Source: Nitrosomonas sp. PY1 (GTDB lineage: Bacteria; Pseudomonadota; Gammaproteobacteria; Burkholderiales; Nitrosomonadaceae). From it: 58,786 nucleotides of DNA. The DNA lies in the NCBI RefSeq assembly GCF_022836435.1, contig NZ_BQXC01000002.1, positions 1-58,786 of the forward strand, in the 5' to 3' direction. The translations under genes were made by a program, and so were the position numbers. The first letter of the stretch is position 1. Each line of letters begins with the position of its first letter. Shown here in pieces: positions 16,330-24,471 of this stretch. Under the pieces are notes generated by a model, which searched no databases, was not told the DNA's origin, and was given only the letters and a program-made list of their open reading frames with translations.

Positions 16330-16668
16330 ATGAGTTTTCGCCCCATCAACCGCCAAACTGATTACTTGTTCCCGCCGTCGATGAACAACTGGCTGCCGGA
16401 GAAACATCTGGCGCGGTTTGTGGTGGAGACGGTGGAGGAGTTTGATCTCACCCGATTTGTTTCGGCGTACCGCAGCACGGGAAGCGCCTCGTACCACCCT
16501 TCGCTGCTGCTATCCCTGCTCATCTACGGCTACGCCACTGGGTTGTTTGCCAGCCGCAAGATCGAGCGGGCCACGACTCGGTTGCCTTCCGCTACATTGC
16601 CGCCGACTCCCATCCGGATCATGACACCCTTGCCGCTTTCCGACGACGCTTTTTCAAGTTTTCTTTAA
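16330..16668 (+). pseudogene. IS1182-type transposase, N-terminal fragment
   Basis: The first ~78 residues (MSFRPINRQTDYLFPPSMNN then WLPEKHLARFVVETVEEFDL) match the N-terminus of IS1182-type DDE transposases. A 4-base deletion near 16575 breaks the frame: the next bases would read DSVAFRYIAADSHPDHDTLA in the other frame. The sequence ends at about 16665, so most of the protein is gone. The stretch GGCTGTCGGACTT at about 16265 may be the left IS end. A dead remnant between the efflux and P460 operons. Confidence 0.75.
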
Positions 16669-16836
16669 TACATCGGGATAGCCTATTTGTCAATTCTGCA
16701 GTCCCTAATACATCTGACTAATCCTGATCTTCCTTATCCTGCTGCCGCTCCTATTGGGGTGTACATTCAGCCTTTGACAGGCACGAATCAACCGGCCTCT
16801 GGTAGAGCGATAGTGTTAGCACACTTTTCCGGAATA

Positions 16837-17442
16837 TTACCGATCAGGTTTGCTTAGCGTTGGGTAGCCTTCGACGTAGATCCAATCGGTGTTTTTTGCT
16901 GGCATATGACAGGGGAGACATTCAGTACGGTAATTAGTGGTTACGCTTCGATTTGAGCTGTCGGTTTTAATCAGCGCCCAACCCCAGCCATCGCCCCAGA
17001 CAGGATTGTTGGGAAAACGGGCTTTGGTATCCTTGATCATTACAAACCACTGCTTGACGTCACCTGTCGCATGGCTGACATTGTTGCCCGTGGTGTATGT
17101 GCCTGCAGTTGACGAACGCAATTCCTTGACCAGGGTTGCGCCGTCCGGAAATTTCCCGGTTTTGCGATAGGTCTTCGCCGTTTCCGGTTCTGTGTAGACA
17201 TCGTGAAAACCACTTGCCTCGCCTTCTGGGACAAACCAGGAACCCAAATGGGTCATTGACAGCCGAAAATCATCGGGCAGACGGATGTTGCCTGACTTGT
17301 CGACATATAAGGAAAAATCCCCCTTGTCGGCTATCGCTGTTCCAGCATGTGTCAGCAACGCCACCGTAAACAAAACTGCGGACAACAAAACAGCGATGTG
17401 TTCGTTTCGATACGGATATGTATTCTCTTTCAAGCGATTCAT
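16837..17442 (-). CDS. cytochrome P460-family c-type haem protein, second copy
   Basis: 201 residues from the ATG at 17440-17442. Signal peptide (about residues 1-40, ending AGTAIA-D), then a P460 fold with ETAKTYRKTGKFPDG, the position of the cross-linking lysine in P460 proteins, and a haem-c motif CLPCH near the C-terminus followed by DWIYVEGYPTL. It is a periplasmic cytochrome; family members oxidise hydroxylamine or bind NO. It is clearly diverged from the P460 upstream. The GGAGG ribosome site lies inside the last codons of that gene and only one base separates stop from start, so the two are translationally coupled. Confidence 0.85.
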   Translation of the reverse strand: MNRLKENTYPYRNEHIAVLLSAVLFTVALLTHAGTAIADKGDFSLYVDKSGNIRLPDDFRLSMTHLGSWFVPEGEASGFHDVYTEPETAKTYRKTGKFPDGATLVKELRSSTAGTYTTGNNVSHATGDVKQWFVMIKDTKARFPNNPVWGDGWGWALIKTDSSNRSVTTNYRTECLPCHMPAKNTDWIYVEGYPTLSKPDR

Positions 17443-17443
17443 T

Positions 17444-18037
17444 TTATTTTCCTCCGACCGCATTCTCCGCGTTCGCCTTTCCGGCACGGAGAACAGGATA
17501 ATATTGCGTGAATACAAAGTCATCTTGCGCGGACGCCTCGTGACAGCCGTTGCAATTCGCCGTTGGTTCCAAGTTCGCAGTCTTTTTTATAGATTTGTGG
17601 TCTTCGTTAGTAAAGCTGAAATAAGCCCAGTTGCCAGGTTCATTGGGAAATTCGCGCTTGCTTTTTATTGTCGCTTCCAGGCCAATGAAATCACCCATGA
17701 AATAACCCTTCCCGCTTGCTGCAACCTTGCTGCCGACACTGGTCATCTCCTTAATTAGTATGGCGCCGTCCCGAATTTTACCGGTCTTTTTCCAGTGCTC
17801 CCAGCTCTCCGGGTCAATGTAAACGGTATGAAATTCTTGGAAGTTGGCCTTTCCGTTATTCATATCATTTGGGGTGAGAGGCGTGCCTACGTATACCCAC
17901 TCGCGAAATCCCGTCGGGCGTTCGAGCACGTTATTTTTGACAGTAAAGTATTCTTTAGCAGAAACACTGCCAGATATTAAAGAAGATCCCAAGGCAGCCA
18001 GGATCAATAAACCGGTTAAATATTTGTCAATTCTCAT
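17444..18037 (-). CDS. cytL: cytochrome P460
   Basis: 197 residues with a signal peptide (MRIDKYLTGLLILAALGSSL... to about residue 28). The mature part follows the Nitrosomonas europaea P460 closely: REWVYVGTPLTPNDMNNGKA, VYIDPESWEHWKKTGKIRDG with the lysines that include the haem-cross-linking one, YFMGDFIGLEATIKSKREFP, haem-c motif CNGCH and the tail DDFVFTQYYPVLRAGKA. P460 oxidises hydroxylamine in the periplasm and is known to form N2O under low oxygen. The match supports an ammonia-oxidiser origin. First gene of a coupled pair; its signal-peptide region is duplicated upstream. Confidence 0.92.
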   Translation of the reverse strand: MRIDKYLTGLLILAALGSSLISGSVSAKEYFTVKNNVLERPTGFREWVYVGTPLTPNDMNNGKANFQEFHTVYIDPESWEHWKKTGKIRDGAILIKEMTSVGSKVAASGKGYFMGDFIGLEATIKSKREFPNEPGNWAYFSFTNEDHKSIKKTANLEPTANCNGCHEASAQDDFVFTQYYPVLRAGKANAENAVGGK

Positions 18038-18253
18038 TCAATTCTCCTATCGATTATAAGATTCAGTGGATTCATGCCTTTGCAGCTATTTTCGGCGACC
18101 CGTCGTAAAGCGATTTACTGATTCTTGGTATTTCGCTTTTCTGAACTCTCCTTCCCCTTTATGGATGAACCCTTTTCAGAATAAGGTTCGCCTGTATGGC
18201 CCTGAATCGGGTCGTTCTTGTCGGAATAGTCGCCCGGGTCCTCCTTTTTATAG
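17951..18253 (-). repeat. 303-bp direct repeat, copy A (P460 leader)
   Basis: Nearly identical to 18896-19197. It covers the P460 signal-peptide codons, the upstream untranslated DNA with its SD-like GGAG stretch, and the 3' part of a small secreted-protein gene. Only scattered base changes and a few single-base indels separate the copies. Confidence 0.9.
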
Positions 18254-18379
18254 CCACTCTGCCCCGACGTATTGTTGCCTTGAGCATATGCCATACCCAG
18301 AGATTCCAAAAAAAGCGATACCGGAAACAATTAATGCAACTACCGCCGAACGCGTGGTTGAAATAGATGAGAAGGGCAC
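18115..18379 (-). pseudogene. small secreted hydrophilic protein, probably frameshifted
   Basis: The frame ending at 18115 encodes a Lys/Gly/Asp/Ser-rich tail (GYKKEDPGDYSDKNDPIQGH, then TGEPYSEKG and SSIKGKESSEK) preceded by MAYAQG, a likely signal-peptidase site. The hydrophobic part of that signal peptide (AVVALIVSGIAFFGIS) is in another frame that could start at GTG 18379. The two join at an A7 run (18308-18314 on the plus strand). One base of slippage there would restore a single ~90-residue secreted protein, so this is either a frameshift mutation or a sequencing error. I do not recognise the family. Confidence 0.45.
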
Positions 18380-18565
18380 GCCTGTTCCTTATTCATCCAG
18401 TAATATTGCTCATAGCTGCATCAGATCCGGCGCAAAAGGGTTTTAGCAGGGGCAGTAGCATCTCATCCGTCGATGGCATGGGATCAAGCCAGGTATCCCA
18501 ATCCTCAGGGGCCAAAATGCAGCTCGGACTCCGCCACGCTTCATCCGAGCTGCTGGTTCCAGTTT

Positions 18566-18982
18566 TTAGTGGGGTAGTTTGGCAGCGAGCACGTCTACCT
18601 GATCGATCTGCGGCGGTACGGCGAATAATTCGTCGGCATTCGCCATCAGCGCCGCTGCGATCGGACCGGCCAAATGTGCCTTGCGCCCTGCTTCGTCAGC
18701 GAAGGCGTCGAAGATACCAAAAGTGGAGGGCCCCAGGCGTAGCGCGAACCAGACTGGCGTGGTCGCTTCCTGATTCGCCATGGCGAGGGCGCTTTTAAGG
18801 AAGTTGGCGACGTCAGTTTCCTTTCCGGGTTTGGCTTCCAAGCGTACGAACAGGGCAACTTTTACCATGGTGATTTTTCCTTTCTGAGCTTGAGCTTCTT
18901 TAGCAGCAACGCTGCCAGATATTAAAGAAGATCCCAAGGCAGCCAGGACCAATAAACCGGTTAAATATTTTTCAATTCTCAT
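18566..18982 (-). CDS. antibiotic-biosynthesis-monooxygenase (ABM) domain protein with a P460 signal peptide
   Basis: 138 residues. Residues 1-28 (MRIEKYLTGLLVLAALGSSL then ISGSVAAKE) are almost identical to the P460 signal peptide. From MVKVALFVRLEAKPGKETDV onward it is a complete ABM ferredoxin-like domain, normally a cytoplasmic dimer with its own start at that Met. The fusion would send the domain to the periplasm, next to the P460 cytochromes. ABM proteins include quinol monooxygenases and haem-degrading enzymes, but no catalytic residue pattern lets me pick one. It lies upstream of the P460 pair on the same strand. Confidence 0.8.
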   Translation of the reverse strand: MRIEKYLTGLLVLAALGSSLISGSVAAKEAQAQKGKITMVKVALFVRLEAKPGKETDVANFLKSALAMANQEATTPVWFALRLGPSTFGIFDAFADEAGRKAHLAGPIAAALMANADELFAVPPQIDQVDVLAAKLPH

Positions 18983-19197
18983 TTCAATTCTCCTATCGAT
19001 TATAAGATTTAGTGGATTTAAGCCTTTGAGCTGTTTTTGGCGACCCTTCGTAAAGCAATTTACTGATCCTGGTATTTTGCTTTCTGAACTCTCCTTCCCC
19101 TTTATGGATGAACCCTTTTCAGAATAAGATTCGCCTGTATGGCCCTGGATCGGGTCGTTCTTGTCGGAATAGTCGCCCCGGGTCCTCCTTTTTATAG
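18896..19197 (-). repeat. 303-bp direct repeat, copy B (ABM leader)
   Basis: Second copy of 17951-18253. It supplies the signal peptide and upstream region of the ABM gene and carries a broken remnant (about 19060-19197) of the small secreted-protein gene, with an extra C in the CGCCCCGGG stretch that shifts its frame. Homology stops abruptly at 19197. Confidence 0.9.
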
Positions 19198-19307
19198 TGG
19201 CCCGGTACTTGACGCTACCGGCTACACGTTCAGTTCATAGATGGGATAGAAAGCCAGGCCGAAATGGCCGGGTATAGGAAAAATAAACCACCTTTCCATA
19301 AGTTTTG

Positions 19308-19336
19308 AATGTACCGAAAGCTAGCTCAATTGTCAA
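19308..19336 (-). promoter_or_regulatory. candidate sigma-70 promoter for the ABM-P460 cluster
   Basis: On the minus strand TTGACA (19331-19336) and TACATT (19308-19313) are exactly 17 bases apart, about 330 bases upstream of the ABM start and pointing at the ABM and P460 genes. Confidence 0.5.
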
Positions 19337-19490
19337 ACACGGTGATAATCGATCGAAAAATGACTATATTCCGGTTCAGTTAGCACAAAAAAGTCAAAGA
19401 TTTTGCTGCGTTTTGGCACTTCAGGCGAAAGACGCCCAGAGGTAAAGGTCAGCCCAATGATGAAGAGGATTGAAAGGAGCGAGCACGGGA

Positions 19491-21026
19491 TCAGGTTGGC
19501 TCGAAAAGTTCAAAGGCCTGCGCAGGTGATCTGGGCGGCGCCCTGGCAGGTAGGCCGAGATGATCAAGAATCTTAGTGATTGCGCCGGATTCCAGGATAG
19601 CGGCGATGATTTTCAGGGTTCCACCACAGTGCGGACAATGTTCGATGTCGATATCAAACACCCGCTTTAACAAACGCGCCCAACTGATGCGCACAGAAGT
19701 TGTCGATTGCGGCACATCGTCATTCTCATCTGTTGGTTTACTTTTGTTTTTCATTCCGTCAGGAATAATCTCGGCTCGTAACTTGGCATTCGGTGCGAGC
19801 ACGCCATGGAAGCGAATGAGGTTGAGCCTTGGCCGGGGAACCAATGCGGCCAGGCGTTGCATGAATTCTAACGGCGACATGACAATATGCGTCGTGCCAT
19901 CCCGATAAGGCGTCTTTAACGTCAACACCACCTGCCCGGCACTGTTTAGCGCTAGCCGTTCATTGGCAATTGCCGGTCGCGTGATGTAACGGCACAGATG
20001 TTCCAGTTCCTTACGCTGATTCATCGCGCAACGCACCCCGGCATGCAGGCTAAAGCCATGTGCATTGACACAGTATTTTTTGTTTTCCTGTGGTTGCGTA
20101 TTTTGTGTGGAAATGGTTTTTAACGTCAGCACCTTCTGCCCTGCCCGGCGACCGAGTGCTATCCGGTAGGTGCAGGCCGCCGATTGCAGTGGACTCAGCG
20201 CCGCATCCGTTTCCATTTCAGCTAAGTAGCTCATCCCCTCCTCCTCAATAAGCGCGCCGTTGCGGGTCAATGCTTTCATAATGCGCTGGATGATCTGGCT
20301 AAGCAGGCTTTGCAACTGCTCAGCCGTCGGTGACCGTGCGCTGTGGAATTCCGCCGCACCATTCTGGACACGGTAAACGCCGTCAAGCACGAGGCAATGC
20401 AGATGAATATTGAGATTAGCCGCCGAACCGAAACGTTGAATAAGCGTAATCGCACCGGTCTGTGCTTCGGATCGTTTCAATCCGGCCTGCTTGATCAGAA
20501 AAGTAGAAATAGCGCGGTGTATGACTTGCAATATCGATGTGAGCAGATGCGGATGGGCAGCCAACAGGTAACGCAATGGGATCGGCAGTGAGAGCACCCA
20601 TTGGCGCACCGGCGCCCGGGGAATGATGTGGTCGACCAGGTGAGCAGCCGTCTGCGCCATACGCCGTCCACCGCATGAGGGACAAAATCCACGCCGCTTG
20701 CAGGAAAAGGCTACCAGTTTCTCATGGACGCAGCTGGCACAACGCAGGCGTAAGAACCCATGGGCCAGAATACCACATTCAAGAAATGCCTCAAATTCGT
20801 CTTTAACAAAGTCAGGTAACCCTGAACCGGTTTCCGTCTCAACCTGTGCAAAGAAAGCTCCGATGTGTTCTTGCACCAACCGATACAGAGTGGTTTCTTC
20901 CGGTCGGTGCCGTTCATAGTGGAGCTGATTTTCAACCGCTGCGTGTTGAGCTGGTTGGCGCAGGTTCTTTTGGTGGAATTGGGCGCGGGGTGTGGCCGTC
21001 GACATGATCTTTGAGAACGAAAACAT
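19491..21026 (-). CDS. IS91-family HUH transposase
   Basis: 511 residues. An N-terminal zinc-binding domain (CASCVHEKLVAFSCKRRGFC, then PSCGGRRMAQ) is followed by the Y2-type transposase domain with the HUH motif in NIHLHCLVLDGVY and a catalytic Tyr in LCRYITRPAIANERL. It ends with a second CPHCGG knuckle. These enzymes move DNA by rolling-circle transposition and can carry adjacent genes by one-ended events. Only one clear tyrosine is seen at the active site, as in ISCR-like members. An alternative start is at MSTATPRAQF. The ori and ter ends were not identified. The element borders the P460/ABM cluster. Confidence 0.88.
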   Translation of the reverse strand: MFSFSKIMSTATPRAQFHQKNLRQPAQHAAVENQLHYERHRPEETTLYRLVQEHIGAFFAQVETETGSGLPDFVKDEFEAFLECGILAHGFLRLRCASCVHEKLVAFSCKRRGFCPSCGGRRMAQTAAHLVDHIIPRAPVRQWVLSLPIPLRYLLAAHPHLLTSILQVIHRAISTFLIKQAGLKRSEAQTGAITLIQRFGSAANLNIHLHCLVLDGVYRVQNGAAEFHSARSPTAEQLQSLLSQIIQRIMKALTRNGALIEEEGMSYLAEMETDAALSPLQSAACTYRIALGRRAGQKVLTLKTISTQNTQPQENKKYCVNAHGFSLHAGVRCAMNQRKELEHLCRYITRPAIANERLALNSAGQVVLTLKTPYRDGTTHIVMSPLEFMQRLAALVPRPRLNLIRFHGVLAPNAKLRAEIIPDGMKNKSKPTDENDDVPQSTTSVRISWARLLKRVFDIDIEHCPHCGGTLKIIAAILESGAITKILDHLGLPARAPPRSPAQAFELFEPT

Positions 21027-21267
21027 TTGTTCTCAAAGTATCGACCAGCTAATGCATTTCTTGAAATCCAGAAGGTGTAATGTCCATTGAGCAGAATGTG
21101 CCGCCACGCGGTCGGCGATATCTGGTAGCAACTCATCGATACGACTATTTGGCCGGGTTGGAAGTTTAACGAGTGTCTCTTGAGCCATGCAGCCTGCTAT
21201 GCTACAAAGCAACTACGGAAGAAGAGATTATTAAAACTGAGGCGAAACCCCAAGAAAGCTTTATAAG

Positions 21268-21292
21268 TTGACATTATAGGATATTTCCTATA
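21268..21292 (+). promoter_or_regulatory. promoter and palindromic operator of TA module 2
   Basis: TTGACA at 21268-21273 is followed by the inverted repeat TATAGGA-TATT-TCCTATA (21275-21292). A TATACC or TACCAT hexamer at 21289-21296 could be the -10 box. The dyad overlaps the promoter, the usual layout for TA autorepression. Confidence 0.6.
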
Positions 21293-21323
21293 CCATGGCT
21301 CTGTAGATGATAAATTGGTTGTT

Positions 21324-21704
21324 ATGAATATTGCGGAACCCCCGAAGTTACGGCCTGTTGTATGGCTGGGAAACACCAGAAAAAATATTATGGCGTTTCC
21401 AGAGGAAGTCAGGAAGCTGATTGGGGATGAGCTTCAACTTATCCAATTTGGCGGAATACCGAAGGATGCAAAGATTTTTAAGGGTGTTGGTTCAGGGGTC
21501 ATCGAAATCGCATTAAAATACGACAAAGAGGCATACCGTTGTATTCAGGCCGTCCAGTTAGGAGAAAGAATTTATATTCTCCATGCTTTTCAGAAAAAAG
21601 CCAAAAAAGGTATTTCAACGCCAAAACAGGACGTGGATTTGATTAAGCAACGTTACAAGGAAGCAAAGGAGCTAGAGAGCCATGAAAAAACAAGGGAACA
21701 TTGA
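21324..21704 (+). CDS. RelE/HigB-type toxin, Gp49-like (TA module 2)
   Basis: 126 residues from the ATG at 21324 (a TTG at 21315 is in frame upstream). The core RCIQAVQLGERIYILHAFQK then KAKKGISTPKQDVDLI is the Gp49-like RelE signature, shared with the toxin at 1400-1777. It is expected to act as an mRNA interferase. The 3' end overlaps the antitoxin gene by 23 bases. Confidence 0.85.
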   Translation: MNIAEPPKLRPVVWLGNTRKNIMAFPEEVRKLIGDELQLIQFGGIPKDAKIFKGVGSGVIEIALKYDKEAYRCIQAVQLGERIYILHAFQKKAKKGISTPKQDVDLIKQRYKEAKELESHEKTREH

Positions 21705-22014
21705 ATTTGAAAACAGCTCAGGTAATGTTTTTGATGATCTTGGAATAGATAATGCCGAGGAGCTACAAGCGCGCGGCATGGTTGGTTTTCATGTGGTTGA
21801 GCTTCTTAAAAGAAAAGATATGAAACAGCGGGAAATTGCTGAACTGTTAGGAATTAAACAAACTGAAGTGTCTCACTTGCTAAACGGCCATTTTAGCCGT
21901 TTTACCGTTGATAAATTGCTCGATTTTCTAAAACGGATGAATCAAAAAGTAACAATCCAAATAAGCCCTCATAAGCAAGGGGAACCCTATCATAACGTCG
22001 CTTTTGACGCTTAA
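21682..22014 (+). CDS. XRE-type antitoxin (TA module 2)
   Basis: 110 residues with a helix-turn-helix at about residues 48-75 (MKQREIAELLGIKQTEVSHL) and the N-terminal SSGNVFDDLGIDNAEELQAR block shared with the antitoxin at 1084-1419. It neutralises the upstream toxin and probably represses the palindromic promoter at 21268. The two modules are homologous but not recent copies. Confidence 0.87.
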   Translation: MKKQGNIEFENSSGNVFDDLGIDNAEELQARGMVGFHVVELLKRKDMKQREIAELLGIKQTEVSHLLNGHFSRFTVDKLLDFLKRMNQKVTIQISPHKQGEPYHNVAFDA

Positions 22015-22042
22015 ACTGTATTAGTTCGACTAAGCCAGACGC

Positions 22043-22585
22043 TCATTTTCCCCAAGTAAAAACCGGCTCAACCACATGCTGAATCTGCAAACCCGCAATC
22101 AACCCAAAATACCGCGCATCAAAAGAATTCGGATTCACATCAGACATAAGCAGATATTCAGAATCATCCAGCACCCGCTCACCCAAATGATATTGCGGCA
22201 GTTCAGAACCATCAATATCTGTTTTTAACTGGGCACTGTTAGGCAGTAAGCCATCATTTACAGTAATACCCGCCTCATTAATAGAAACAGTATCCCCTGC
22301 TTGTGCAAAAACACGTTTCAGCAACATCCCATAACCGCCCGGACAGTTGCCTGTATTGATGTAATTTCGTGCCACGGCCATATCAAAAACCTCGTCTTGT
22401 GGTGGGCAGAAAGAGACGTATGCGCCCTTCCCTACTGGTTCATCAACAATCTTGTAAAACCCCACCGGAAAACTCGGCGTATTATTGTAATAAATACCCG
22501 TGAGTCGAAAAACAATACTCAACAGAAATATACCGGCACTGACAGACAAAACAATGCCTGCCAGAATATTGCATGTTTTTCTCAT
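22043..22585 (-). CDS. traF: TraF, conjugative S26-type signal peptidase
   Basis: 180 residues, matching RP4 TraF in size. An N-terminal membrane helix (ILAGIVLSVSAGIFLLSIVF) is followed by the catalytic Ser in NNTPSFPVGFY and a catalytic Lys in LLKRVFAQAGDTVSI. In RP4, TraF cuts and cyclises the pilin precursor TrbC in the inner membrane, so it should act on the TrbC encoded at 39592. It overlaps traG by 4 bases as the last gene of traJ-I-G-F. Confidence 0.93.
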   Translation of the reverse strand: MRKTCNILAGIVLSVSAGIFLLSIVFRLTGIYYNNTPSFPVGFYKIVDEPVGKGAYVSFCPPQDEVFDMAVARNYINTGNCPGGYGMLLKRVFAQAGDTVSINEAGITVNDGLLPNSAQLKTDIDGSELPQYHLGERVLDDSEYLLMSDVNPNSFDARYFGLIAGLQIQHVVEPVFTWGK

Positions 22586-24471
22586 GATGATTGGATTATT
22601 TTGTCGCTGTAAGCAGGTGCAGGAACAGCAGCCCGCGCAGAAAACACAGAATCTTGAAAGTATAAGGGCTGCTTGCCATATATAGCAGGATAACCCGCCA
22701 CATAAATGATCATGTCACCCGGCTTGGTAATCTTGCCTTCAGCATCTTTTTCTGGTGAAGTCATGCGTAAACACTCGTCAGGTGTTAATAAAGGACGCTG
22801 TGTTTCCTGCATGGTTCGCGTCACGTTACCATGCATCACCCCTACCCGCCTACCACTGGTCGTAATCTGCTCCTTGATGACCGTGGTTTGTCCGGTCAGC
22901 TTGGATAAATGCTCGGCTGTCTCAATCCGGTTGGGTGGAAAGGCATTTTGAATATGACAATTGGACGTGATGGCCTCATCGTGGCCGTACCCCGTCTCAC
23001 GGCTTTTAAGTTGATTGATATCTTGGCAGATCAAATAGGCTTTAATGCCGTAGCCAGCAATAAACGCCAAGGATTCCTGAAAGATTTCCAGTTTACCCAG
23101 ACTGGGAAATTCATCAAGCATCAACAAAAGCCGGTGCTTATAGTTCGCAACCGGCTGACCATCCTTAAAATCAAGCCTGTCTGCCAATGTCCGCACAATC
23201 ATATTCATCATGATGCGTACCAGTGGCCGTAAACGCGTTTTATCGTTAGGCTGCGTCACAATATATAAGCTCACAGGATCAGCGTTGTGCATCAAATCAC
23301 GAATTGCAAAATCCGAGCGGCTAATATTCTTTGCAACCAATGGATCACGGTATAAGGATAGATAGGATTTAGCTGTAGATAAAACTGACCCTGCTTCCTC
23401 AGAGGGACGATCCAGCATATCTCGTGCGCTGGCGCCTACCACCGGATGGTTCTCTCCATTAACATGCGGATAGGTAGCCATTTCCATCCATAGTTCACCA
23501 ATATCCCGCTCAGGATCGGATAGCATTGAATCAACAAGCGGCAATGTGGCCTCAGTCCCTTCAGCGCCTTCATTTCCTGATTTATATAAAACATGCAAAA
23601 TCACACCAACAAGAAGCGCCTGACTGGTTTTCTGCCAGTGGTCTCTTAGCCCCTTCCCATCTGGATCAACAATTAAAGTAGCGAGATTTTGCACATCACC
23701 GACTTCAAGCCCATCATGCATCCTGATTTCATCCAACGGATTCCAACAAGCACTCCCTTTGGGTGAGGCAGGATCAAAGCGAATGACTTTATTACCGGCA
23801 TGAACCTTCCGCCAACCGGCTGTTACAGACCATAGTTCGCCTTTCAGATCAGTAATAACCGCACTATGCCCCCATGAAAGCAAGGTTGGAATAACCAAAC
23901 CAACACCTTTACCCGACCGAGTCGGCGCATAACATAAAACATGTTCGAGGCCGTTATGTTTAAGGTAATGGGTTTTGCCTTTTTTATCCTGCCAGGCACC
24001 TACATATACATAATCATTTTGTGGAATCTTTTTCGAGGTTAATCTTTTGAAGAAGGATTGTCTTAAAGGAAGCAGCCTTGCCGCTTGGATGTCTATTTCA
24101 TCCGCCCAGCGCGCTGACCCATGTAAACTTGAGTTCGGACGCGATGAATTATCCGCAACCATTTTTACAATCAGTGTCAGAATCAGCCCCGCTCCTGCAA
24201 ATAAAACACCCATACTTCCGGATAGCTCAATAATATCCGGATGCTGGCCATACCATTTATTAGCCCACTCAAAAATCGACCAAGGCGGGTATAACTGGTT
24301 AAAGTGAACACCAAGCTGCGGTTGATATTGGAATCTATAGGCAAAATATTGCGTTGCAACCTGAACCCCACCCAACATAAAGAAAATCGCCATAATCTGA
24401 GTAAGCCTGGTTTTAACCAATCCTTCGTTCTTTATTATAGGATTTCCCGAATTTTGGTTTGAATGGTTCAT
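22582..24471 (-). CDS. traG: TraG, type IV coupling protein (VirD4 family)
   Basis: 629 residues (RP4 TraG is about 635). Two N-terminal membrane helices anchor it in the inner membrane. The ATPase domain shows Walker A CYAPTRSGKGVGLVIPTLLS near residue 180 and Walker B LLLMLDEFPSLGKLEIFQES near residue 450. It links the relaxosome (TraI at oriT) to the Trb secretion channel and drives DNA export. Overlaps traI by 4 bases. Confidence 0.96.
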   Translation of the reverse strand: MNHSNQNSGNPIIKNEGLVKTRLTQIMAIFFMLGGVQVATQYFAYRFQYQPQLGVHFNQLYPPWSIFEWANKWYGQHPDIIELSGSMGVLFAGAGLILTLIVKMVADNSSRPNSSLHGSARWADEIDIQAARLLPLRQSFFKRLTSKKIPQNDYVYVGAWQDKKGKTHYLKHNGLEHVLCYAPTRSGKGVGLVIPTLLSWGHSAVITDLKGELWSVTAGWRKVHAGNKVIRFDPASPKGSACWNPLDEIRMHDGLEVGDVQNLATLIVDPDGKGLRDHWQKTSQALLVGVILHVLYKSGNEGAEGTEATLPLVDSMLSDPERDIGELWMEMATYPHVNGENHPVVGASARDMLDRPSEEAGSVLSTAKSYLSLYRDPLVAKNISRSDFAIRDLMHNADPVSLYIVTQPNDKTRLRPLVRIMMNMIVRTLADRLDFKDGQPVANYKHRLLLMLDEFPSLGKLEIFQESLAFIAGYGIKAYLICQDINQLKSRETGYGHDEAITSNCHIQNAFPPNRIETAEHLSKLTGQTTVIKEQITTSGRRVGVMHGNVTRTMQETQRPLLTPDECLRMTSPEKDAEGKITKPGDMIIYVAGYPAIYGKQPLYFQDSVFSARAAVPAPAYSDKIIQSS

